Made by a program: the position numbers and the translations under genes. Below are positions 25,876 through 33,700 of a stretch of 54,490 nt of DNA, piece by piece; position 1 is the first letter of the stretch; the number at the start of each line of letters is the position of its first letter. The notes beneath the pieces are model-generated. The model was not told the DNA's origin, ran no database searches, and saw only the letters and a program-made list of their open reading frames with translations. The stretch comes from Coxiellaceae bacterium. GTDB taxonomy: Bacteria; Pseudomonadota; Gammaproteobacteria; Coxiellales; Coxiellaceae. Where the stretch lies: assembly GCA_011523685.1 (NCBI GenBank), contig WTGG01000025.1, forward strand, positions 1 through 54,490. The letters are read 5' to 3'.

Positions 25876-26265
25876 TTATGGAAACGAGCATAGCACTCGC
25901 CCCAGCATATACTTCACCGGGACACGACCATAGTGTCGGCTATCTGTACTACAGGTTTTATTATCACCCATCACTTCAAAGGATGACTGATCAAACACCT
26001 GGTGAATACGTTTAACACACATTAACTCCGGTTTATCTGGGCGGTAAAAGCACACACAATCGCCCTCTTGATAAGAACGAACATACCGATGAGGCTTAAC
26101 CAGCACTTCGTCACCAGACTTCAGTGTTGGCATCATCGAGTCACCCTCGATACGATAACGTCGCAGTCGACCAAACAACCACTGCAACAATTTCCATAAT
26201 GACAACTTAGGGACAGATGTAAGAGAGAACCCTGATGAATCAGGGTTCTGTGTCTGAATCAACAT
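25876..26265 (-). CDS. sodX: Nickel-SOD maturation protease (S26 signal peptidase family)
   Basis: A 129-residue S26-type serine protease. The catalytic serine is in IEGDSMMPTL near residue 43 and the lysine in CVKRIHQV near residue 84; GDNKTCSTDSRHYG is the conserved downstream box. Family members next to NiSOD genes cut the N-terminal leader so that His1 and the hook cysteines can bind nickel. The gene lies 12 bases after sodN on the same strand, which makes that role likely. A moderately hydrophobic segment (LWKLLQWLFGRL) precedes the active site. Confidence 0.85.
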   Translation of the reverse strand: MLIQTQNPDSSGFSLTSVPKLSLWKLLQWLFGRLRRYRIEGDSMMPTLKSGDEVLVKPHRYVRSYQEGDCVCFYRPDKPELMCVKRIHQVFDQSSFEVMGDNKTCSTDSRHYGRVPVKYMLGRVLCSFP

Positions 26266-26277
26266 TATCTAGTTAGC

Positions 26278-26757
26278 TTATCCCGCTAAGTACCAATCTA
26301 CTTGACGGTTTTTAGTCGCCCAAAAAATATCGTGGATGTTTTTTACAGCATCCATCAGCTCTTCAGCATGCTCAGCACTGACTTCCACCTTAACAGCTGA
26401 ACATAACTTAGCTGCCTTCCAAAAGGTATCGTGTAAATCTGGGTACTGCTCTAAGTGTGGGGGTTTAAAATAATCGGTCCAAAGCACTAATAACTCTGTT
26501 TTTGCAAGATGCGCTTGCTCTTCTTTAATGGAGGCATAACGCGCCAGTGTGTTGTGATAGTTAGCGACAGCCTTGGCATCAGCAGCATCAGGCAATGGCA
26601 ACGCCAACATTTTTTTAGTCATTGACACAGCAGCTTCAGCAGCTATACGCACAGAGGCTGGGTCGTAGATACCACAAGGGCCATCACAGTGAGCCGATAG
26701 TGTGGACTGACTGGGCAAACAGTATTTGATCATTGTTGCAAAAGTTTTGAGTATCAT
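26278..26757 (-). CDS. sodN: Nickel-containing superoxide dismutase precursor
   Basis: A 159-residue protein; NiSOD turns superoxide into oxygen and hydrogen peroxide. The nickel hook HCDGPCGIYDP is complete: after removal of a leader of about 22 residues, His1, Cys2 and Cys6 would be the ligands. The rest is a four-helix bundle as in the family (QAHLAKTELLVLWTDYFKP; HDIFWATK near the C-terminus). Mature length of about 137 is slightly longer than in Streptomyces. A good promoter lies upstream and sodX directly downstream. NiSOD is known in Streptomyces, cyanobacteria and some marine gammaproteobacteria; I know of it less often in intracellular lineages. Confidence 0.93.
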   Translation of the reverse strand: MILKTFATMIKYCLPSQSTLSAHCDGPCGIYDPASVRIAAEAAVSMTKKMLALPLPDAADAKAVANYHNTLARYASIKEEQAHLAKTELLVLWTDYFKPPHLEQYPDLHDTFWKAAKLCSAVKVEVSAEHAEELMDAVKNIHDIFWATKNRQVDWYLAG

Positions 26758-26787
26758 GATTATCTCGCTTAGTTTTGTTGTTGATTG

Positions 26788-26802
26788 CTCTGTCGAGCAG
26801 AG
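26788..26802. repeat. Inverted repeat in the sodN leader
   Basis: CTCTG-N5-CAGAG, with the centre TCGAG, just after the predicted sodN transcription start. It could be an operator or a small RNA hairpin. A metal-dependent regulator is a reasonable thought for a NiSOD gene, but nothing in the sequence names one. Confidence 0.35.
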
Positions 26803-26814
26803 GTATCGTCATGC

Positions 26815-26843
26815 AGTATAGTGAACTCCCAATACAGTGTCCA
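26815..26843 (-). promoter_or_regulatory. sodN promoter
   Basis: On the minus strand TGGACA (26843-26838), a 17-base spacer and TATACT (26820-26815). One mismatch in each hexamer and ideal spacing make this a good sigma70 promoter. Transcription would start near 26808, about 50 bases before the sodN ATG. Confidence 0.55.
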
Positions 26844-26944
26844 TGCCATGGAAAAGATCCGTTAATCATGACACGAATTATGAATAGATTGTGATAGTAT
26901 GCCGCACTTTATCATTCTATCAACCCCACACTACTGAGGGCTAA

Positions 26945-28297
26945 ATGTACAAACGCATTCTTTTCATGTCATTACCGCTCATATTACCGAATATCTGCGT
27001 GCCTCTTTGCGCGGTGATCAACTCATCCTTACTCGGTCACTTACCTGTCAGTGACTACCTTTCTGCTATCAGTTTAGGTGGCTCGATGATGGTGTTTTTA
27101 TCCTACATGTTCTCATTTTTAAGAATGAGCACTACTGGTAAAGTAGCACAATCACTAGCTATCAACGCCTGGGATGCTATCACTCGATGGATGGTTCAGT
27201 CATTCATCCTGGCCAGCATAATCACACTGGTTCTCATTATCGCTCACCCCATCATCGAGCAATCCGTATTAGCCATCAGCGGCATTGACGAAACGGTCTC
27301 TCAATTATTTAGCGATTACTTTTCAATCGTGATTTATGCGATAGCCTTCATACTCTTTAACTACATTTTACTGGGCTTTTTTATTGCAATACAAAAACCC
27401 CTCTACGGAATGATGATGGCCATTATTATTATTCTTGTGACTGGAAGTTGCAGTGCTTTTAGTGTTCTGGTCTTGCATGGACAGGTCAAAGCGATTGCTA
27501 TTTCGACGGTGATTGGCGAAGGCAGCGCATGCATGACCGCTTTTGTCATCTTTCTTCGAATTATTCATCAACAGCAACAATTACTTTTACAAGCACTTCG
27601 AACAACATTATCAATCAACTGGAAAGATTATCGCGTTTTTTTTCAAGCCAATAGCAACTTATTAATTCGATCCTTATGCATTGTAGTCGCCAATCAATCG
27701 TTTTTTATTCTATCGTCACACTTAGATGGTGCAACGCTCTCTGCCAATCAATTATTATTTCAGTTTTCCTTCACTTTAACTTTAACGCTAGACGCCTTTG
27801 CGAACACCACCGAAAGTTTGGTCGGGCATGCTAAAGGAGATCGGAATTACAATGAACTAATGGCAACTATAAAAACCACAGGTGTTTGCTTCACAGTAAT
27901 TACAATGTTATTTGTCTTTCTTTACGCCCTATTTCATCATGACATATTATCCCTACTCACATCGATTCAGTCTGTCCATGATATAGCACATCACTACGTG
28001 ATGTATTCCATCCTGTTTCCATTAATCACCGCACCCGCTTTTTGGCTGGATGGGATATTTATTGGTTTGTTAGACACCAAAAATATGCGCAATGCCATGC
28101 TGATCGCTTTTTTAGCCTATGGGTCTTCAATCATTGTCTTGTGGCCTTATAAGAATAACGGTCTGTGGATCGCCATTATGAGCTTTAATGCCCTACGAGC
28201 ATTAACACTGATCAAACCCTTAGTAAGCAACTTAACTAGGCTGCGTCGTCAAGATAAAACAAACACCCAAAAGATCAACATCACTCACGATGAATAG
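26945..28297 (+). CDS. MATE-family efflux transporter (DinF-like)
   Basis: A 450-residue inner-membrane protein with twelve hydrophobic segments in the MATE pattern. The N-terminal LPLILPNICVPLCAVINSSL and the later LSANQLLFQFSFTLTLTLDAFANTTESLVGH region match the DinF/NorM fold. MATE proteins export organic cations or metabolites with Na+ or H+. The substrate is unknown. Its last 17 bases overlap the convergent nucleoside phosphorylase gene. Confidence 0.85.
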   Translation: MYKRILFMSLPLILPNICVPLCAVINSSLLGHLPVSDYLSAISLGGSMMVFLSYMFSFLRMSTTGKVAQSLAINAWDAITRWMVQSFILASIITLVLIIAHPIIEQSVLAISGIDETVSQLFSDYFSIVIYAIAFILFNYILLGFFIAIQKPLYGMMMAIIIILVTGSCSAFSVLVLHGQVKAIAISTVIGEGSACMTAFVIFLRIIHQQQQLLLQALRTTLSINWKDYRVFFQANSNLLIRSLCIVVANQSFFILSSHLDGATLSANQLLFQFSFTLTLTLDAFANTTESLVGHAKGDRNYNELMATIKTTGVCFTVITMLFVFLYALFHHDILSLLTSIQSVHDIAHHYVMYSILFPLITAPAFWLDGIFIGLLDTKNMRNAMLIAFLAYGSSIIVLWPYKNNGLWIAIMSFNALRALTLIKPLVSNLTRLRRQDKTNTQKINITHDE

Positions 28298-29123
28298 CTT
28301 TATCAAGTGCTAAAAAAGAGGTGATGGCTAACTCAATCATATTCTCTGTGTATGTCACCTGATCAGCAGAATCAGCGAAATCATCCCCTTGTCCTAAAAC
28401 GCTGCATATCGCGCCGGATAAGATGCGATGCTTTAAAGACACAGGATAGGTCTGATTGACTTCAGCGTCTGCCAACTGAGTTAGAGTAAATAAAATAGAA
28501 GACTCCATTTCAGAGGCAATAGCGCCGGCTTGAGCAATCGTAGTCATATAATCATGATGCTCTTGATGCAAAGGCCCTGTTTCAAATTCCCTCGCGTACA
28601 AAGAAGACTTGGTATGAAAAACTCCATAATGAAGACGTACTGAGTGTAATACATGAGCAGCTTGATGGATCGCCTGCAACATTTCAAATGAAGCGAGGGC
28701 TGGATATTCATCAGGCACATAGCAACGAGAAGAAGCTTCATCTTTTATCGAGCCTGTTGCCACTGCAAGATCACCCGACGACATAAACGTCGGCTGTAAT
28801 AAGCCACACGTCCCGACTCGCAAAAACTTTTTCGCACCCAGCTTGAGTAATTCAGTGATAATGATTTCAGCACTGGGTGTACCCATACCCGTGGCAACAC
28901 TCGCCACATCAATCACAACTCCATCTCGCGTGATCGTGCCTAAATAGAAGTGATGGCCACGTGGTGATGAGCGAATGACAGGCTCTTGATCAAAGTGACG
29001 CGCGATAAAACGCGCTCGATCATCAGACCCAGGTAAAAACAGATATCGCCCTGCACCTGAATTACCCATGCAATCTTCATTGGTGGCATGAATGTGCAGC
29101 GGTTTAAATACATCCTTAGACAT
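28281..29123 (-). CDS. Nucleoside phosphorylase, uridine phosphorylase-like
   Basis: 280 residues from ATG 29123, chosen for GGAAG six bases upstream (frame open to 29144). It belongs to the PNP/UDP family: phosphate and ribose motifs RVGTCGLLQP and VATGMGTPSAEI, and the nucleoside-binding ASEMESSILF near residue 210. The enzyme would split a pyrimidine (or purine) nucleoside with phosphate to base and ribose 1-phosphate for salvage in the cytoplasm. The order of motifs is like E. coli Udp, though the sequence is somewhat longer, so the exact base specificity is open. No operon partner. Confidence 0.85.
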   Translation of the reverse strand: MSKDVFKPLHIHATNEDCMGNSGAGRYLFLPGSDDRARFIARHFDQEPVIRSSPRGHHFYLGTITRDGVVIDVASVATGMGTPSAEIIITELLKLGAKKFLRVGTCGLLQPTFMSSGDLAVATGSIKDEASSRCYVPDEYPALASFEMLQAIHQAAHVLHSVRLHYGVFHTKSSLYAREFETGPLHQEHHDYMTTIAQAGAIASEMESSILFTLTQLADAEVNQTYPVSLKHRILSGAICSVLGQGDDFADSADQVTYTENMIELAITSFLALDKAIHRE

Positions 29124-29226
29124 CAGCATCTTCCAATCAATCACTCATAACCATTATAGTACAAAATGAAAATAATCATTTAACACGATGATTGTTGAAC
29201 TATGACGCTAGGATTAACTAATGAAA

Positions 29227-30306
29227 TTATATCGGTGTAGGTGAGTTAAGCACTTCATTGCAAGTCAGCTGGCAAGGCGATATAACCACACCACACTCAC
29301 GAAAAATGGTTTCACCTAAAGCTATTTCATGATCATTTCGGGCAATACAAAACTGCCAGCTTTTGAAGACGACACCATCCGGCAGAAGGCTTGTGTAACG
29401 ATCAAAAAATTGGCACACATAGTCGGCATACACGTCATCGATAAAAATAAAAGTTTTAGAGGATGCATCAGCTGCTGATAGTAAGTCATCCTTAGCCCCT
29501 TGAATAGCCTCCTCCATGGTCGTTCTCGCCGTTTGATAATATTCAGAAGAGGATCGCAAATGCTCTGGTGCAGTCGTTGATGTTTTCGTAAATACTTCAA
29601 AACAACCGTCATAATCAGCACCAAATGCAAGCAACTCATCTGAACGCTTCAATTGGTGAATCTGCAACAAGACTAACAAAGGCTTGTAGAAAAAGTCGAC
29701 TCCATTGGGGTCAAAACTCAGCTCTAAGATATCGGCAGAGCCAGGTTCACAAGTACGATTATGATCCCATGCGGTTGTATCCCAAAGATGATGAAAGCGA
29801 TCGGTTTTAAAGCACTGACTTAACGCAGCGGCATAGTCAGCAAGCACCTGTGACTTTTCATGCTTATCGATGCTGGATAACTGAATATAGCGTTCGTGGA
29901 AGGGTTGAATGAATGGATAAATAGACTGAATCGGCATGAGATGATGATCGCAACTCAGCCCAAAACGCTTAGCAAGAACATCAAATACCTTAAAACTGGA
30001 ATGGTAATCATTACGACGAATAGCAGCCTCATAGTCAATCAAATAATCATCAGCTAGACCAGGGCTACGAACAGTCGTCGGAGAGGCTGACTGATAGCAT
30101 CGACGCAGAGCCTTGAATTCTACCATCCGATCATGAGCTGGTGATTGACGAGAAGATGCACTAAACAAAAGAGGTTTAGACTGTCTAGAAAAAGCATCGT
30201 CGGCAGCATGATCTACTGGTGACCATAAGGGTGACAAACCTTCAAATGGAGAAGAAGATTTTTGCCGCTTAAAAGAACGCTCATTGGCAGGAATGGAGTC
30301 TGGCAT
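29227..30306 (-). CDS. HAD-like family protein, transposed motif order
   Basis: 359 residues from ATG 30306. A disordered Ser/Pro-rich N-terminus of about 45 residues precedes LLFSASSRQ (Ser51), which corresponds to GSNRQ. Then come FYKPLLVLLQIHQL, FGADYDGCF (Asp231, Asp233), IFIDDVYADYV (Asp290, Asp291) and LLPDGVVFKSWQF. The catalytic-type acidic residues are all present. The Ser motif again precedes DxD, as in the copies at 22073 and 24596 and unlike the adjacent giant copy. It is divergently placed next to that giant gene. Probable cytosolic or exported effector; unknown substrate. Confidence 0.7.
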   Translation of the reverse strand: MPDSIPANERSFKRQKSSSPFEGLSPLWSPVDHAADDAFSRQSKPLLFSASSRQSPAHDRMVEFKALRRCYQSASPTTVRSPGLADDYLIDYEAAIRRNDYHSSFKVFDVLAKRFGLSCDHHLMPIQSIYPFIQPFHERYIQLSSIDKHEKSQVLADYAAALSQCFKTDRFHHLWDTTAWDHNRTCEPGSADILELSFDPNGVDFFYKPLLVLLQIHQLKRSDELLAFGADYDGCFEVFTKTSTTAPEHLRSSSEYYQTARTTMEEAIQGAKDDLLSAADASSKTFIFIDDVYADYVCQFFDRYTSLLPDGVVFKSWQFCIARNDHEIALGETIFRECGVVISPCQLTCNEVLNSPTPI

Positions 30307-30684
30307 ACACACCCAATCAATCAATTCAAAGGCTGCGTATTGAACACTATTTGTATCACTGCATGCAAGTCATTTTTGCTGTGTAATACTTATGTATTGA
30401 TTAGTAGGGATAAACAGGATGAATAACGCGCGTGACCATCGACGGATTCAAGACGACTTGCACACTGCGATAAGAACAAAAAATCCACCTGTAACACCCA
30501 TGATACTCATCAAAAAAGCAGCTAAGTCATTGAAAATGATTCATGATAACGCATGTAAAAATAACCGATAGTCATAACCGTAACACTCAACCTTCATAAT
30601 AAGCTACTGTTTATATGGATATTTATATGAACATTTACCAAAAACCAGCTAAAACCTTAAGTAGGAATTAATTATAATTTTTTT
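30307..30684. other. Intergenic region between divergent HAD-like genes
   Basis: About 380 bases without a plausible gene. It contains a TTAA pair with 11-bp spacing (CTTAAG-N5-ATTAAT at 30656-30672) on the plus strand, just upstream of the stronger box at 30685. No TTAA box was seen for the minus-strand gene. Confidence 0.45.
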
Positions 30685-30717
30685 TTTAATATTAGCTTAA
30701 TAATCGAGGAGTATACT
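30685..30717 (+). promoter_or_regulatory. PmrA-like box and -10 of the giant gene
   Basis: TTTAAT (30685-30690), N5, CTTAAT (30696-30701), N10, TATACT (30712-30717). Half-sites, spacings and -10 are identical to those of the U-box gene on the other strand. The ATG at 30751 is 33 bases downstream. A second pair at 30656-30672 may be an additional binding site. Confidence 0.68.
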
Positions 30718-30750
30718 TATTAATATTGAAAACACCAGGTGGAGATCACC

Positions 30751-33700
30751 ATGTCAGGTTCAACAACACAAACAACAGAAGAGAAGAAAGATATCGTTGT
30801 ATCTTTGGACTTTGATGGATGCTTTTCTGAGAAAAATGATTCACTAATTGATTTCGTAGAAAAAGCAAAAACAATACTGGTTGGCTCAAATCGTCAAACA
30901 CACCGTATTGATAATGACAATGGTGTCGACAAAAAAAACGGCAGCTGTTTTCCTCACTTTAAAGAATATGGTGAGAGATTCCATCGATTATTAGCAGCGG
31001 ACATACAGCGCCAAAAAGAACCTGGCTTTACATTAGAGCAAGAAGCAGATAAAGATAAATTCGAGTACATAGAGGATGGCTACAAAAGAACTTTAATTTA
31101 CTCTCAAATACAGGCGATGGTAGAGCTCAGAAAGAAAAACAAACAGTCACCAGACTTTGTTTTTCAGTTTGTCGACGATAAAGAGGATATTCTCCAAGCC
31201 CTCAAGACCTTTTTCTGTGACAACCCTGACTTTATTCCTGAAGGCGTAACGTTGCAACTGTTTCGATATAGCCCCGAAAAAGAAATAAGTGAACCTGAAC
31301 AATTTGATGAAAATATTCATGGCACAGGCGAAGCGGATGCTAACTATGTAAACACGAGCAATGCGATATCGAAGTATGTGGAAACTATTACTAATTTAGA
31401 GTACCCAGAGTGGATAATTAAGTGGTATCCTAATGAACTTGAAATCAAGGAGGCACTTGAATCTTACAAAAAGATAGTACGTACTCAAATTATCCAGAAA
31501 CTCGGCAGTGTGGAACAGGCTCAGACACCTAAAAGTAGTGAAGAAATAAAAAGCACACATGATATTAAACTTTCTGAAGTCGATGAAGAAAAGATAAAGC
31601 AGGCTAAACTATACGCTAAAACATATCTTCAAGCTAAAACTCTTCAAGCTAAAACGGGATTAAATGCTGTTATATCAAATGAAAAAAATATAAAACTTGA
31701 AATACACTTTCACGAGCAAGACGGCCAATTAATCTATGGCGGAATTGGGCCGAGTGAAGAAACATTACAAGAAATTGATGAGGCATCACTAAAAGCGATA
31801 ACACAAAACATCGCACGGATCGAAAAGGAAGCTAGTGATAAAGAACAATCAAGTACAGAAAAACTCTCCTATATCATCGATCGAGCAAATTCAATTTTTT
31901 CATGCGCCGATGTTAGAAAAATAGCCAAAGAACAATATAACTCGTTTAAAGAATCATTACCAAAGATGTGTGGCGAAAAGAATAAATTTACTTTATCCAA
32001 ATCCGAGGACGAGGTTATTCAACTTTCAGCAATATCGCATCACCAAGTTAAAACCCAAATAACCTATACCTCTAAAGCTAGTGAAAATGGCAACGGAGAG
32101 CCTACGATACACCAAGTCACCGCGATCTATGACTCCATTGATAACAGCTGGAGCATAGAAAGTGATGATAAACCTGAGCTTATGCGAGCCCTGGCTTTTC
32201 CTGATCAAGACGCGAAAGAACCCACCGTAAAAGACTTCGAAGATCAGTTAATGGCATTAAAAAGATCCATGCAGGATGATGTAGTAAAGGCAGGATTAAC
32301 GCCCAACCAAGATCCTATGTATGTCCCTGAGGATTATGAACAGCAAGAGATGCTTAATTGGCTAAAAGCATATAGACAAGATGGCTTAATGCAAAAGCAT
32401 TTTAAACAACTATCAGACTTGGAGGAAAAACTCTACTCATACATCGACTCTATCTCAGGAGAGCTAACATTAGATGGCAAAAACTTTGCTGAGGTGCTAC
32501 TAAGAGACCAAGAATTATTAAATTGTTGTAACGACGAAATGGGTAATTATAAAGTGTCTCTGAGCTCTGCTCAGTTATTTAAAAATTTATATAAGCAAAT
32601 TTACCTAGGGTCTTTCAGTGATAGGTTAGATGAACCCGAGCATTACTTAACTCATCGAGATTCGCACATAGATAAGATCCTTGCAGTAATCAATAAAAGA
32701 CATCCTCATGACCTTGATGATGATCAACCAAAAAGAAAAAAATTATTATGCACTGTTAAAAAAATCAACGAAACTTTAAAATCTCTGGACGAGCTTAAAG
32801 GTACTCTTATTTATCAATCACAAGAGATAAATAAATTCTTAAAATCACCCAAAGATGAGCAATATGAACAAGTTTCCGGACGATTTAAAGCAATTTATGA
32901 TATGTATAGAGAGTGCGGTTGGAAAAAACAAACATTAGCTGAGGTATATTTCAGCTTACACAAACATCAAAAAACAGACGAACAAATACTTACAATAGCC
33001 CACCGATATCTTACAAATTTTATAAACCAATATGAGACAACTCCAGAAATAAAAGATCCACAACCTTTAACACCTGACAACACCGAAGCAGTGAAGAAAT
33101 TTCTTAATACGGAAGATAAAGATCAAAAACTTGATGAGATTGTTAAACGCCGCATGACTGAGGCTTACCAAAGTACACCTAAGGATATAGATCGTATAAA
33201 AATCCTGACGAAAGCAATATATCTGGCCAGCTTATTTCAACGATTAAACGCATTAGGAAGTATGGGAAATGATTGTATTGATCAAATATTAAGCCATCGG
33301 CAATCGTTGCTCGAGCAAACAGTCGATGATAAGGCACTACAAGCCTGTGAAAAATTTTTGGTTGAAAATGAGAATATAAAGGTAACTGATAAAAAAAATA
33401 TTGTCCGCATAGAAAAGATTTATCAAGCGCCTCCAACACCCACCGCTACCGCAGCAGAAATAAATAATACCTGGTTCTCTTGGGTAAGCGCTCTATGTTG
33501 CTGGAACAGCAGTAATACCGAGGCCTCGTCATGGCTAGCGTACTTTGCAAGCTTTTTTAACTGGCTCCCTTGCGAAACACAACGACCCACTACTCAACAG
33601 CTTCCTAATAAGGAAAAACAGAAAGGTATTCCTGTTTATTCATCTCCTGCACCATTGCAACAAATACGTGAAGATAGATCAGTTCAAGATCAGGACCACC

